NCBI RefSeq assembly: GCF_030159795.1
Contig: NZ_BSND01000004.1
Location: forward strand, 1-64,000
Origin: Methylophaga thalassica
Lineage (GTDB): Bacteria > Pseudomonadota > Gammaproteobacteria > Nitrosococcales > Methylophagaceae
Direction: 5' to 3'
Length of the DNA: 64,000 nucleotides
Shown here piece by piece: positions 8,973 to 18,198 of the stretch. A program made the translations under genes and the position numbers. The notes below the pieces were generated by a model. It did no database searches. It saw only the letters and a list, made by a program, of their open reading frames with translations, and was not told the DNA's origin. Position 1 is the first letter of the stretch, and every line of letters begins with the position of its first letter.

Positions 8973-9518
8973 ATGGTGTCTTTTGGTTTTGTGCGATGTA
9001 TCAAGTGTCTTTCTGTTGCAGCTGGGTTGATGGTGCTGACAGGGATAGCGTTTATCTACTCAGGTCTCTACCCGATGGGTGCAGATAATCAGCATACCAA
9101 GCTTACTTTTTGGGTGCTGGAAACTTTACGCGAGCGTTCAATTAGTCGGGCGGCTCAAGACATTGAAGTACCCTTAGATCTGGATACGCCAGCACGTTTA
9201 CTGCGAGGCGGTTCAGATTATGCCGCAATGTGTGCGAGTTGCCATCTTGCGCCAGACAAAAACGAGACAGATTTTACCAAAGGCCTTTATCCGAAGCCTC
9301 CTAACTTAACAATGAAACATTCAGGGCATGGTGAATCAAAAGGCCAAGACAGGCAATATTTTTGGATCATTAAACACGGTATTAAAGGGTCGGGTATGCC
9401 TGCCTGGGGCCCAGGGCATACTGATGAACAAATATGGAATCTGGTTGCTTTCCTAAAACGATTACCTGAACTGACACCTGCACAATATCAAATATTGACA
9501 GCAAACCTTACTGAGTAA
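8973..9518 (+). CDS. Membrane-anchored c-type cytochrome of the copper operon
   Basis: A 181-residue protein with one N-terminal membrane segment (about residues 12-32) and a single class I cytochrome c domain. The haem site is CASCH at residues 87-91, and the likely distal ligand is Met142 in GSGMPAWGPGH. It is transcribed with copA-copB and the Met/His-rich protein. A cytochrome next to a cuprous oxidase could carry electrons between copper oxidation and the respiratory chain, but this is inference. Many copper operons have no such gene. Confidence 0.85.
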   Translation: MVSFGFVRCIKCLSVAAGLMVLTGIAFIYSGLYPMGADNQHTKLTFWVLETLRERSISRAAQDIEVPLDLDTPARLLRGGSDYAAMCASCHLAPDKNETDFTKGLYPKPPNLTMKHSGHGESKGQDRQYFWIIKHGIKGSGMPAWGPGHTDEQIWNLVAFLKRLPELTPAQYQILTANLTE

Positions 9519-9620
9519 TTACGCATATCGTCAATTAGTAATGCTCTCCTTAAAATTCGCGGATCGATAGCTTTAAATATGAATCATTTTTTTTGTTCGA
9601 TAACCTGCAGGATATTTAGG

Positions 9621-9637
9621 CTCATAATGAGAATGAG
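9621..9637. promoter_or_regulatory. Short inverted repeat upstream of the permease gene
   Basis: CTCAT-AATGAGA-ATGAG forms a perfect 5-bp inverted repeat 134 bp before the permease start, in a 250-bp region lacking genes. It loosely resembles a Fur-type or MerR-type operator but matches no consensus well. It is recorded as a possible operator only. Confidence 0.2.
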
Positions 9638-9771
9638 TCTTTTGTTAAGCTAAGATGTAAGGTTGGCCTGAATCAAAGTAATAAATTATTAATGCTGCCT
9701 AAAATAATAGCTCCAAATTGAGTTTTAAGTTTATTCGCAGACCTTTAGTTGGCAATAAAAACGGAGGATTC

Positions 9772-11124
9772 ATGGATAATCAGGAAGACAGAACACCCCA
9801 GTATAAGGAAGGTAGTTTAACTTTGGCTGGAACGGTTATGCTGGGAACAGGTGTTATGATTGGTGCTGGTATATTTGCATTGACTGGGCAAATGGCTGAG
9901 ATGACCGGTACGTTGTTCCCGCTGGCATTTCTTGCTGCTGCAGTCATTGTCAGCTTTAGCGCTTATTCCTACATCAAGATCTCCAACGCTTATCCCTCTG
10001 CAGGTGGCATTGGTATGTATCTGTACAAAGCTTATGGCGACAGGTTGCCAACAGCTTTCAATGCTTTACTGATGTACTTCTCAATGGTGATCGCACAGAG
10101 CTTTTTAGCACGTACTTTTGGTTCCTATACCATGCAACTTTTTGGTGGTGATGATAGCGGTATCATGGTGCCTATTCTCGGCGTTTCACTGATATTAGCT
10201 GCCTTTGTCATTAATCTTTCAGGCAATCGCCTGATTCAAAGTGCGGCCTCTTTCATTGGTGTTTTAAAAATTGTCGGCATCCTTATTTTCGGGCTGGTGG
10301 GTGTGTGGATCGCAGACAGTATCTCAGTTGACTTTTCAAGTCCGGGAGAAGCGGGAACCATGGGTAACTTTCTTGGTGCAACGGCACTGGGAATACTGGC
10401 CTTTAAGGGGTTCACCACCATTACCAACAGCGGTTCTGAGGTAAAAGATCCTAAACGTAACGTAGGTCGCGCAATTGTTATTTCTATCGCGGCCTGTGTG
10501 GTCATTTATGGCTTGGTCGGTTTTGCTGTGGCGAGTAATTTATCGTTGGCAGAAATCATCAAAACACAAGACTATTCCCTTGCTGCGGCTGCGCGCCCGG
10601 CATTGGGTGAATATGGTGTGTGGTTTACGGTTGCTATTGCCATGATGGCGACTGCTGGCGGTATTCTGGCCAGCATTTTTGCCGTTTCAAGAATGCTGGC
10701 AATGTTGACGGAAATGAAACTAGTTCCGCATCGACATTTCGGTATGCCGGGTAGTATTCAAAAGCATACGTTGGTCTACACTGTCGCTTTGGGACTTATC
10801 CTGACGGCATTTTTTGATCTGTCACGAATTGCTGCACTGGGTATTGTGTTTTACCTCATTATGGACATTGCCATTCATTGGGGCGTGCTACGTTATTTGC
10901 GTGATGATATAAAATCCAATAGATGGGTGCCAACGACAGCGATTATTTTAGATTTGCTCGCGTTAGGGGGCTTTGTCTGGGTAAAACTGAATACAGATCC
11001 GTTTGTGATTGGGGTGGCAGTTGCTACGATGATTGTTATCGCAGTTGTTGAGCAGGTTTTTCTTAAACATACAGTTAAGTCTGGATCATTTAGCCAGAAT
11101 AAATCGCATGAGCACAGTGACTGA
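9772..11124 (+). CDS. APC-superfamily permease
   Basis: A 450-residue membrane protein with about twelve hydrophobic segments. The ATG at 9772 has GGAGG close upstream; an upstream in-frame TTG at 9718 adds 18 residues with no ribosome binding site. The first helix has [20 protein letters not shown], the unwound Gly-rich substrate region of amino acid/polyamine transporters, and helix 6 includes [25 protein letters not shown], another APC signature. It ends 26 bp before the copper ATPase gene, so the two may be one transcript. Substrate is unknown. A role in copper resistance is suggested only by position. Confidence 0.85.
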   Translation: MDNQEDRTPQYKEGSLTLAGTVMLGTGVMIGAGIFALTGQMAEMTGTLFPLAFLAAAVIVSFSAYSYIKISNAYPSAGGIGMYLYKAYGDRLPTAFNALLMYFSMVIAQSFLARTFGSYTMQLFGGDDSGIMVPILGVSLILAAFVINLSGNRLIQSAASFIGVLKIVGILIFGLVGVWIADSISVDFSSPGEAGTMGNFLGATALGILAFKGFTTITNSGSEVKDPKRNVGRAIVISIAACVVIYGLVGFAVASNLSLAEIIKTQDYSLAAAARPALGEYGVWFTVAIAMMATAGGILASIFAVSRMLAMLTEMKLVPHRHFGMPGSIQKHTLVYTVALGLILTAFFDLSRIAALGIVFYLIMDIAIHWGVLRYLRDDIKSNRWVPTTAIILDLLALGGFVWVKLNTDPFVIGVAVATMIVIAVVEQVFLKHTVKSGSFSQNKSHEHSD

Positions 11125-11150
11125 AATCTGAAATTCTCGAAAAGGATACA

Positions 11151-13496
11151 ATGACTATGTCTGAATACCAGCATGCTCATCATCAAGACCATCCGGTACA
11201 TGACGTTCATACTGTAAAAGATCCGGTTTGTGGCATGACCGTGGTGCCTGACAAGGTAAAGCACCAAAGCCAGTATGACTCTCAAAGCTGGTTTTTCTGC
11301 TCGTCACACTGCAAGTCCAAGTTTGACCAAAATCCGCAGCAATATCTCAATGACCAGCAACAGCCAGAACAGCCGGCAACACCGGGCACGATGTACACCT
11401 GTCCCATGCATCCAGAAATCCGGCAGCAGGGGCCGGGAGATTGCCCTATTTGTGGTATGGCCCTTGAACCTGAGCAAGTCAATTTGAATGATGGACCATC
11501 TGAAGAGCTCACGGATATGACTCGCCGGTTCTGGATCGGCCTAGTTCTGGCGTTACCAGTGCTGGTGCTTGAAATGGGCGGACATCTGACCGGACTAGAT
11601 CATATTGTAGCGCCGCAGTTATCTAACTGGATTCAGCTGATACTGGCAACGCCTGTAGTTCTCTGGTGTGGCTGGCCATTTTTTGTCAGAGGCTGGAAAT
11701 CCGTCATTAGTCGCAATCTGAATATGTTTACTTTGATTGCCATTGGAACGGGCGTAGCGCTGATCTACAGTCTGGTGGCAACCCTGATGCCGCAGATTTT
11801 TCCAGATGCCTTTCGTCAGGCGGATGGTTCTGTTGCTGTATATTTCGAGGCAGCTGCAGTCATCGTTGTTTTGGTACTGTTGGGACAGGTACTGGAATTG
11901 AGAGCGCGAGAGAAGACTTCAGGTGCTATTAAGGCTTTACTTGATCTCGCGCCAGCGACCGCTAGAAAGCTGAACGATGACGGGACTGATTCTGATGTGT
12001 CGTTGGATAAGGTTAAAGTAGGTGACCGGCTTCGGGTTCGCCCGGGAGACAAGGTGCCGCTGGATGGCGAGGTGCTTGAGGGCAAATCTAATGTAGATGA
12101 ATCCATGGTGACCGGTGAGCCGTTGGCGGTCACGAAGACAACTGGCGATCAAGTGATCGGTGGCAGTATTAATCAGCAAGGCAGCTTTGTAATGCGAGCC
12201 GACAAGGTCGGCCGAGATACGATGCTCTCCCAAATAGTACAGATGGTGGCTAACGCCCAGCGCAGCCGTGCACCAATCCAGGGATTAGCAGACAAGGTGG
12301 CGGGATGGTTTGTACCGGTCGTCATCGTCATAGCAGTTATCGCTTTTATCGCTTGGTCATTTTTGGGTCCAGTACCACCTATGGCTTTTGGGCTGATTGC
12401 AGCTGTTAGCGTGTTAATTATTGCCTGTCCCTGTGCGTTAGGTCTGGCAACCCCTATGTCCATCATGGTTGGTGTCGGTCGGGGTGCTCAAAGCGGTGTT
12501 CTCATTCGGGATGCAGAAGCTTTGGAGCGCATGGAAAAAGTGGATACGGTGGTGGTAGATAAAACCGGCACACTGACTGAAGGAAAGCCTCAGGTCACCA
12601 AGCTTGTTACAGCGAATGGACTAAGCGAAGAAGACCTGATGCGTTTTGCGGGTGGTATTGAAAAAGGCAGTGAACATCCGTTAGCCCACGCTATTTTAGA
12701 AAAAGCCAAGGCAATGGACCTCAAGTTGCCCGATGCTGAAGACTTCGATTCTCCTAACGGTAAAGGGGTCACAGGTTCGATTGATGGCAAGCGGGTGTTA
12801 TTAGGTAATCGTCTGCTTATGGAAGTAGAAGCAGTTGATATTACAGACCTTGAAAATGAAGCTGAGGCGCTTCGCAGGGATGGGGCTACAGTGATTTTTG
12901 CTGCTGTGGATGGCACCGTTGCTGGCTTACTTGCTATTGCTGATCCGGTTAAAGAAACTTCCAAAGCGGCTATTTTGGCACTTCAAAAAGAGGGTATCCG
13001 CGTGGTCATGCTGACCGGTGATAATCGTACCTCGGCTGAAGCAGTTGCCCACAAGCTGAATATTGATGAAGTAGAAGCGGAAGTACTGCCGGAAGACAAG
13101 GGCAAGATTATTCAGCGCCTTAAAGATGAAGGCCGGATTGTGGTAATGGCAGGCGACGGAGTCAATGATGCACCTGCCCTGGCAACGGCAGATGTAGGTA
13201 TTGCCATGGGAACCGGCACAGACGTAGCTATTGAAAGTGCCGGTATTACGTTGTTGCGAGGTGACCTGATGGGTATTGTCGAAGCACGCCGGTTGTCATT
13301 AGCGACCATGAGAAATATTAGACAAAACCTGTTTTTTGCTTTCATTTACAACATTGCCGGGGTGCCGATTGCCGCTGGTGTTCTGTATCCATTTTTCGGC
13401 ATACTGCTTTCCCCAATCTTTGCAGCCGCAGCCATGTCACTTTCATCTGTGAGCGTAATCATGAATGCACTTAGGTTGCGGCTTGTTAAATTATAA
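11151..13496 (+). CDS. copA: Copper-exporting P1B-type ATPase with YHS and HMBD domains
   Basis: A 781-residue ATP-driven Cu(I) exporter of the inner membrane. The N terminus is His-rich, followed by a YHS domain ([10 protein letters not shown], then FCSSHCK; about residues 21-65) and a heavy-metal-binding domain (YTCPMHPEI and DCPICGMAL; about 82-105). Eight membrane segments follow with the ion-binding CPC at 426-428, the phosphorylated Asp470 in [15 protein letters not shown] for nucleotide binding, and GDGVNDAP near 668. A second start two codons on is equally possible; AAGGA favours the first. The N-terminal YHS/HMBD arrangement replaces the usual HMA domains, as in many mobile copper islands. 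Confidence 0.93.
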   Translation: MTMSEYQHAHHQDHPVHDVHTVKDPVCGMTVVPDKVKHQSQYDSQSWFFCSSHCKSKFDQNPQQYLNDQQQPEQPATPGTMYTCPMHPEIRQQGPGDCPICGMALEPEQVNLNDGPSEELTDMTRRFWIGLVLALPVLVLEMGGHLTGLDHIVAPQLSNWIQLILATPVVLWCGWPFFVRGWKSVISRNLNMFTLIAIGTGVALIYSLVATLMPQIFPDAFRQADGSVAVYFEAAAVIVVLVLLGQVLELRAREKTSGAIKALLDLAPATARKLNDDGTDSDVSLDKVKVGDRLRVRPGDKVPLDGEVLEGKSNVDESMVTGEPLAVTKTTGDQVIGGSINQQGSFVMRADKVGRDTMLSQIVQMVANAQRSRAPIQGLADKVAGWFVPVVIVIAVIAFIAWSFLGPVPPMAFGLIAAVSVLIIACPCALGLATPMSIMVGVGRGAQSGVLIRDAEALERMEKVDTVVVDKTGTLTEGKPQVTKLVTANGLSEEDLMRFAGGIEKGSEHPLAHAILEKAKAMDLKLPDAEDFDSPNGKGVTGSIDGKRVLLGNRLLMEVEAVDITDLENEAEALRRDGATVIFAAVDGTVAGLLAIADPVKETSKAAILALQKEGIRVVMLTGDNRTSAEAVAHKLNIDEVEAEVLPEDKGKIIQRLKDEGRIVVMAGDGVNDAPALATADVGIAMGTGTDVAIESAGITLLRGDLMGIVEARRLSLATMRNIRQNLFFAFIYNIAGVPIAAGVLYPFFGILLSPIFAAAAMSLSSVSVIMNALRLRLVKL

Positions 13497-13590
13497 GGAA
13501 TAGTTCAGATTAGTTTTATGACCAGCGATTGCTCGAAACTTAAATTAAGTGCTTAAGGTCTAGTTTGAACATAAACATATAAAAGTATTA

Positions 13591-13941
13591 TTGAAAAAAA
13601 TGCGCATAGTAAGTCTATTACTGCTTTGTTTTTCGTTGGCTTTCGCCAATGTTAGCTATGCGCAGAACCATGAAAAAAATTGCCCTATTGAGCAAGACGG
13701 CAGCATGAGTAATATGGATCATGCCAATATGCCAGACTGTTGTAATGATGCCGAGACCGCCGCTAAAACAGGTAAATCCTGTAAAGCAGATCAAGATTGC
13801 AGCATCTCTAATGTGGTTATCCTTTTTTCTGTTCCATCATGGAACTTCGTTTTCACTGATAGGCGTTTGGCACGAGCGGGTATACCGTTTGTGCCTACCT
13901 TGGCGCCTACTGACCTTTGGCGTCCGCCAACCTTAAGCTGA
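13591..13941 (+). CDS. Small Cys-rich secreted protein at the end of the copper block
   Basis: A 116-residue product starting at TTG 13591, or at ATG 13600 three codons later; neither has a good ribosome binding site. An N-terminal signal peptide ends near SYAQN. The mature part is rich in Cys, Met and Asp (NMDHANMPDCCND, SCKADQDC), and the C terminus ends in a DLWRPPTL motif seen in small unnamed proteins of metal-resistance loci. It probably binds metal in the periplasm, but I know of no tested function. Confidence 0.65.
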   Translation: MKKMRIVSLLLLCFSLAFANVSYAQNHEKNCPIEQDGSMSNMDHANMPDCCNDAETAAKTGKSCKADQDCSISNVVILFSVPSWNFVFTDRRLARAGIPFVPTLAPTDLWRPPTLS

Positions 13942-14404
13942 TCTCATTTTTCCGTAGCGTTTCAAGCTGCGACTTATCTCCATGCTTGAAACATTTGCGT
14001 TGCATTTGCTGCAACGCCTCTGAATTCATCGGATCCAGCTTATGTCAAACTGTATTTGAAGCTCTTTGGTTAATCCAAAAAGAAAAAATGTTATTTCTAA
14101 TTTATGTATCAGAAAATCGTGTAACTAAATTCTCAAATTCACGTCGATTGAAAACACCGTGGTTCTCGTTAGTAAGGCGAAAAAAGCGCACTAGCCCATA
14201 GCAAGATCGTTATGTGGTCGAAACTAAGGAGAACAGATGCCGGTTTTTGGTTTCCTAATATTGAGTGACATTTTGTCAGCAATGAAGAGCTGATAGAAAG
14301 TCTGTTCAACATCTCTGATGTATAAGTATAGAATTAATGCATTTGCATACTAAGTTACAGCACCTAAGTTTACGGCTATTTACTTTGGATCAATATCCAC
14401 TAGT
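13942..14404. other. Region without a convincing gene
   Basis: No gene with family likeness was found. A minus-strand frame covers 13942-14034 and runs into the preceding gene, but it has no ribosome binding site. A plus-strand 18-codon frame at 14237 does have one. The region is AT-rich and separates the copper block from csrA. Confidence 0.35.
14237..14293 (+). CDS. Possible micro-ORF of 18 codons
   Basis: The ATG at 14237 follows AAGGAGAACAG, a near-ideal ribosome binding site, and the frame encodes a short hydrophobic peptide (MPVFGFLILSDILSAMKS). Its size and amphipathic composition would fit a small membrane peptide, but a frame this short can occur by chance. There is no homology evidence. 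Confidence 0.2.
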   Translation: MPVFGFLILSDILSAMKS

Positions 14405-14430
14405 AAAAAGCCCACATTACTCGGTAGGCT
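14405..14430 (-). terminator. Intrinsic terminator of the accessory csrA
   Basis: Read on the minus strand, AGCCTAC and GTGGGCT pair over seven positions (one G-U) around an eight-base loop, followed by a run of T. It begins 11 bp after the csrA stop codon. Confidence 0.6.
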
Positions 14431-14440
14431 ACTTTAGATA

Positions 14441-14605
14441 TTATTTACTCATCTTCTTATAAATCTCCTCTCGATGAACAGCAACGTCCTTAGGCGCATC
14501 CACACCGATAGAAACATGTCCAGCAGAATTTACATTTAAGATTTTAATTACAATCTTGTCTGATATAACAATTTTTTGTCCTACATACCTTGTAAGAAAC
14601 AGCAT
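14441..14605 (-). CDS. csrA: Accessory CsrA/RsmA-type RNA-binding regulator
   Basis: A 54-residue CsrA homologue. It opens [14 protein letters not shown] (MLILTRRVGE... in classical CsrA), keeps the first RNA-contact strand with Arg6, and has the second contact region [17 protein letters not shown] including the conserved VHREEIY with Arg45. AAGGA precedes the ATG by seven bases and a terminator follows, so it is an independent gene. CsrA dimers bind GGA motifs in mRNA leaders and alter translation or stability. It is clearly divergent from housekeeping CsrA (central region [15 protein letters not shown]). Extra csrA copies are known on integrative elements, for example lvrC of Legionella, where they control element genes; that role here is inference. 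Confidence 0.9.
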   Translation of the reverse strand: MLFLTRYVGQKIVISDKIVIKILNVNSAGHVSIGVDAPKDVAVHREEIYKKMSK

Positions 14606-14824
14606 GTCTTCATCCTTTGAAAACTGAGTTAACTCCTAGAATTTACCTTATCCATTAGAGTGTTGTCTATATCTCGACTTCACGCTGCACAACAAGTTTA
14701 TTATGAAGCCAATGGATTCATAACATACTGTTAATAAACGATATATTTTTTCTTAGTTATTGCGTCTTTGATTTTTCAGGCGTATAGTTTGCATCAATCG
14801 CCTCAAGTGAGGCATTTTGAAAAT

Positions 14825-14992
14825 ATGAGAATGTGGTTTAACTACAATTGGAAATTATGATGTTAATAACAACTTCGACAATCTTATGGCAATGACCGTC
14901 TAATCACATTCTAAATAGATTTGGTGATTAGGCGTTATCTAATCATCAAGTCGACAGACAAAAACCTCGGCTTGAAACACCGGGGTTTTTTT
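14825..14992 (+). ncRNA. Candidate structured small RNA ending in an intrinsic terminator
   Basis: Between csrA and the AAA+ gene lies non-coding DNA with an 11-bp hairpin CGTCTAATCAC / GTGATTAGGCG (14897-14907 and 14924-14934, one wobble) and a strong terminator at 14960-14990, with no open frame to terminate. A small hairpin GCCTCA-AG-TGAGGC (14810-14823) lies before it. The 5' end is a guess. Few GGA motifs are present, so it does not look like a classic CsrB-type sponge. Confidence 0.3.
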
Positions 14993-14993
14993 A
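14960..14993 (+). terminator. Strong intrinsic terminator
   Basis: AAAAACCTCGG and CCGGGGTTTTT pair over eleven positions with one G-U around a nine-base loop, followed by further T residues. The A run before the stem makes it usable in both directions. No coding gene ends nearby on the plus strand. Confidence 0.8.
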
Positions 14994-15113
14994 TACCTGA
15001 AATTCAGCTTAGTCCTTTTGGGGCCGGGTGATTGTTATGAAAAACATAAGGGAAAGCGTATGACAATAAACACGACTAAGAATTTAAATTCGTTATGGCG
15101 AAGTTAATTTGCC

Positions 15114-15148
15114 AAGCGCCACCAAACATATTTATGGGGGCGCTTTTG
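15114..15148 (+). terminator. GC-rich hairpin with T run, possible terminator or attenuator
   Basis: AAGCGCC (15114-15120) pairs with GGCGCTT (15139-15145) across an 18-base loop and is followed by TTT. It stands about 80 bp before the AAA+ gene and could attenuate transcription into it or terminate the upstream short frame. Confidence 0.4.
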
Positions 15149-15229
15149 TCCCTATACCCTTCACAAAAGAGAGGTAATAAACGGGATCCCAGTTAATCAA
15201 GCCAGTCATGAAGACTTGAGGAAAAAAAG

Positions 15230-16354
15230 ATGGCTCAACAACAAAAGGATGTCGGGAACTCTATGCAGGCGGCTAACAAGATAATTGATGAAATAATACT
15301 ATCCGACCTTGTTAATTCTATCCCTCCCAGTAAAAGAGAGACTCACGCAAACAGACAAAATCGGGCAAAAAGACAGGACTCAAGACGCTTTGTTTCAATT
15401 TTCAACAGAGAGGAAGTAGTAAAAGTTTCTCGTGAAAGAAGCTCTGACGAACATAGCGCTGAACTGAGTAAACTGTCAAAAGAACAAGACATGAAACCCT
15501 TGGTAGAAGCGCGTGAGCGTCATTTAAAACGGCTCTCATATCTCAAGCAAAAGTTTCCGAACTTTAAAAGTGTGATTGAACTGTATGAAATGTCTCTGGC
15601 GATGGCATTACACACAGCTAAAAAGTCTATCCAAATGAGACCACTCCTATTAATTGGGCCTCCAGGCGTTGGTAAGACACGTTTTCTGTTGGAATTGAGT
15701 AAAGCCCTGGGCTGTGACTTTTATAAGATTGATATGAGTAGTGTTACAGCAGGGTTCGTTTTGTCTGGTAATACCAGTCAGTGGGGTGGAAGCAAACCGG
15801 GATTTGTGAGTCAGTCTCTGCGTAATAGCAAGGTTGCCAACCCTATCTTCTTTGTTGATGAAATTGATAAAACAAGAGCATACGGCAGCTCTAATCCACT
15901 CAATGCCTTTTATACATTGTTTGAAAAACATGCTGCTAACGCATTTCTCGATGAGTATTTAAATGTCCATTTTGACTGCTCATATATCAATTGGCTAGCT
16001 TCAGCTAACTACATTGAAAATATAGAGGCGGCGATCCTATCACGGATGCAAGTCATTCATATTGATATGCCATCAGATAAAGAGGCTCAGGTGATTGCTC
16101 AATCTATTTATGACGAACTGCTTGAACATAAAGAATGGCTACCTTTATTTGAAAGCAAGCTCTCTAAAGCTGTCTTAACAAAAATGGCGGGGATCTCACC
16201 TCGGCAAATGAGTCAGGTGATTGAAGTGGCGTGTCAGAGGCGGTTTACACGTTCAAAATGGAAGCCAGGACGAAATAAACTTCGTCTTCAAGCAAATGAT
16301 ATAGTGATTCCGTGTGTATCTAATAAGACACGCATCGGCTTTGTTCATGAGTAA
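15230..16354 (+). CDS. Lon-like AAA+ ATPase without protease domain
   Basis: A 374-residue protein. Residues about 135-330 match the AAA+ module of Lon protease: Walker A GPPGVGKT at 143-150, the GGSKPGFVSQSL segment, Walker B FFVDEIDK, a sensor-1 region ending LASANYIENIEAAILSRMQVI, and a C-terminal lid domain. The N-terminal 110 residues are charged and unlike the Lon substrate domain, and there is no Ser-Lys protease domain after the lid. It may therefore remodel rather than degrade proteins. An ATG with AGGAAAAAAAG upstream starts it. A 12-bp hairpin separates it from three tandem membrane-protein genes that may be its partners. Confidence 0.75.
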   Translation: MAQQQKDVGNSMQAANKIIDEIILSDLVNSIPPSKRETHANRQNRAKRQDSRRFVSIFNREEVVKVSRERSSDEHSAELSKLSKEQDMKPLVEARERHLKRLSYLKQKFPNFKSVIELYEMSLAMALHTAKKSIQMRPLLLIGPPGVGKTRFLLELSKALGCDFYKIDMSSVTAGFVLSGNTSQWGGSKPGFVSQSLRNSKVANPIFFVDEIDKTRAYGSSNPLNAFYTLFEKHAANAFLDEYLNVHFDCSYINWLASANYIENIEAAILSRMQVIHIDMPSDKEAQVIAQSIYDELLEHKEWLPLFESKLSKAVLTKMAGISPRQMSQVIEVACQRRFTRSKWKPGRNKLRLQANDIVIPCVSNKTRIGFVHE

Positions 16355-16370
16355 GTTTAAAGCACAGAGC

Positions 16371-16399
16371 ACTCAGTTTGGCTTGATGCCAAACTGAGT
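16371..16399 (+). terminator. Perfect 12-bp hairpin after the AAA+ gene
   Basis: ACTCAGTTTGGC and GCCAAACTGAGT pair perfectly around TTGAT. There is no T run, so termination would be weak; it may instead stabilise the upstream mRNA. A decayed copy (about 17016-17044) precedes the second paralogue, as expected if it was copied in the tandem duplication. Confidence 0.5.
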
Positions 16400-16435
16400 C
16401 ACTATTATTCAATCAAAGGACTGAAACTAAAGGCA

Positions 16436-16939
16436 ATGAGCAAGAAGAAGATTTTCTTAATCACACTTTCTCTAATTTACGTAGCCATGATCTATGTCGC
16501 ATTCTGGGAAACGGCGGATGACGTTAGAGATATAAGAAGGCTTCGTCATTATGAGGGCACCATACAATATCTAGAATGTTACGTGCAGGACACTGGCAGA
16601 GGAGGCAGAGAAACACGTTTGTATGTTGAGTTAATGCCAAAGCAAGCTGGTATGCCACCCGTTAAGCTAGGTTTTGGCTTGCATTTAAGGTTCTGTGACA
16701 AGGTGTTTAGCATCACTTCAACAGAACTTGTAGGACGAGACTTCAACGCTTACTTTACGGCGGGCTCGATAATGCAGCTGCATATCAATGGTAAAGAAGT
16801 CATCAATTTTGAAGAGCGTAAACGTGCCTCTCATATACAAGCTTTTATTTTCTGGCCTATTCCTTTCGCTATCGAAGGTCTTCGGAGATACATGCAGAAT
16901 CGTAGAAAAAAACGTCTAGATGAATCAGTCAAATCCTGA
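16436..16939 (+). CDS. Two-TM hypothetical protein, tandem copy 1
   Basis: A 167-residue protein of no named family. It has a membrane helix at about residues 5-22, an extracytoplasmic-sized domain with ETADDVRDIRRLRHYEGTIQ and a Cys pair (CYV and FCD), then FNAYFTAGSIMQLHINGKEV, a second hydrophobic segment (AFIFWPIPFAIEGL) and a basic tail RRKKRLDE. Copy 2 is nearly identical in design. The conserved middle suggests a ligand-binding or assembly role at the membrane. The location downstream of a Lon-like ATPase hints at a joint function, which is unproved. Confidence 0.7.
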   Translation: MSKKKIFLITLSLIYVAMIYVAFWETADDVRDIRRLRHYEGTIQYLECYVQDTGRGGRETRLYVELMPKQAGMPPVKLGFGLHLRFCDKVFSITSTELVGRDFNAYFTAGSIMQLHINGKEVINFEERKRASHIQAFIFWPIPFAIEGLRRYMQNRRKKRLDESVKS

Positions 16940-16997
16940 GCAAGACAATTTTCGTAAAAAGGCTGTGATCCCAGTACTGCGGGGTATCCGTAATTAA
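16920..16997 (+). pseudogene. 5' remnant of the third paralogue, left by the duplication
   Basis: The 25 codons starting at 16920 match the first 22 codons of the gene starting at 17565 (SDQDDFRKKAVIPVL there, PEQDNFRKKAVIPVL here) and then run into an unrelated sequence and a stop. It marks the right junction of the duplicated unit. In both places the ATG lies inside the end of the preceding gene. Confidence 0.75.
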
Positions 16998-17080
16998 GTT
17001 TAAAAGACACACAAGATTCAGCCCGGCTTAATGCCAAAATGAGTCACTATTATTCAATCAAAGGACTGAAACTAAAGGCA

Positions 17081-17584
17081 ATGAGCAAGAAGAATATTTT
17101 CTTAATCACACTTTCTCTAATTTACATAGCATTTATCTACGTCGCACTCTGGGAAACTGCAGATGATGTCAGAGATATAAGAAGGCTTCGTCATTATGAG
17201 GGCACGATACAATATCTTGAATGTTACGTACAGGACGCTGGCAGATGGGGTACGCGAAAGCGTTTATATGTTGAGGTGTTGCCAAAACAAGCTGGCTTGT
17301 CACCTGTTAAGTTAGATTTTGGCTTGCATTTAAGATCCTGTGATGAGGTATTTAGCATCACATCAACAGAGCTCGTAGGACGAGATTTCAACGCTTACTT
17401 TACGGCGGGCTCGATAAAGCAGCTGCATATCAATGGGAAAGAAGTCATCAATTTTGAAGAGCGTAAACGGGCTTCTCGCATATCAGCTTTATACTTCTGG
17501 CCTATACCTTTCGCTATCGAAGGTCTTCGAAGATACATGCAGAATCGTAGAAAAAAACGTCTAGATGAATCAGTCAAATTCTGA
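17081..17584 (+). CDS. Two-TM hypothetical protein, tandem copy 2
   Basis: A 167-residue paralogue of the preceding gene with the same two hydrophobic segments, the ADDVRDIRRLRHYEGTIQ block, the two-Cys spacing and the basic C-terminal tail. The start at 17081 matches that of copy 1; an upstream in-frame ATG at 17039 is in the duplicated leader and has no ribosome binding site. Most differences from copy 1 lie in the central domain (for example GRWGTRKRLYVEVLP), which suggests both copies have been under selection. Confidence 0.7.
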   Translation: MSKKNIFLITLSLIYIAFIYVALWETADDVRDIRRLRHYEGTIQYLECYVQDAGRWGTRKRLYVEVLPKQAGLSPVKLDFGLHLRSCDEVFSITSTELVGRDFNAYFTAGSIKQLHINGKEVINFEERKRASRISALYFWPIPFAIEGLRRYMQNRRKKRLDESVKF

Positions 17585-18071
17585 CCAAGACGATTTTCGT
17601 AAAAAGGCTGTCATCCCAGTACTGCTGGGTATGTATATCATGCTAATTTTTTTAGGCCTTTGGGAAACCGCTGATGACCTCAATGACATTCGTCGACTTA
17701 TTCACTATAAAGGAACAATCAGCTCATTTAAGTGTTATAAAACTGAGGCGAACAGAGGGCCAAACTCATTCGTGGTTAACTTGAGTGTTAGTTAGATTAA
17801 TGAAAAACAAATCAACTTTGAATCACCTTCACGCCCTATAATCCGCTGTAAAGATATTAATGATACGACTTCTGCAGAGCTATCTGGGCAGAAGTTTGAT
17901 GCCTATTTCACTGCGAGTTCAATAAAGCAACTTCATATCAATGGGCGTGAAATTATAAACTTCGAAGAGCGGAAGTTTGATTCTCGATTTAAGGCAATAA
18001 TGCTATGGCTCACGCCATTCATAGTCTATGGGATATATCGACTCTTTAAGAAAGCTAGTTTTTACGGCTAA
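17565..18071 (+). pseudogene. Two-TM protein copy 3, interrupted by an amber codon
   Basis: This more divergent paralogue starts inside copy 2. It keeps the first TM segment, the WETADDLNDIRRLIHYKGTI block, FDAYFTASSIKQLHINGREI, the second TM segment and a basic tail. The frame has one TAG at 17793-17795 (codon 77) and is otherwise open for 168 codons, matching the length of its relatives. The nonsense codon falls in the variable central domain. It is either a recent pseudogene or is read through; an ordinary pseudogene is the simpler reading. Confidence 0.75.
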
Positions 18072-18198
18072 GGCTCAATACCCCCTCTAAAAACACTTGC
18101 TTCAAACCAAAATATTCTCTATATTTTCTCTTCTCTTTTTGTTCTCAAATTGTTAAATCAAACCAGACTATTTTTAGCTGATTAAGAGGAGAAGACGG

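Larger units (their letters stand above)
16371..17630 (+). repeat. 645-bp tandem duplication
   Basis: Two successive units of 645 bp each contain the hairpin (decayed in the second), the same leader (CACTATTATTCAATCAAAGG), one two-TM protein gene and the first codons of the following paralogue. Corresponding starts are exactly 645 bp apart (16436/17081 and 16920/17565). The units differ by scattered substitutions, mostly conservative, so the event is not recent. Confidence 0.85.

Noticed and set aside
13850-14034. Minus-strand frame reading NSEALQQMQRKCFKHGDKSQ
   Set aside because: It overlaps the secreted Cys-rich gene, has no ribosome binding site and no family likeness I can name.
18080-18198. 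LexA (SOS) box upstream of the Y-family polymerase
   Set aside because: No CTGT-N8-ACAG-like sequence is present in the interval.
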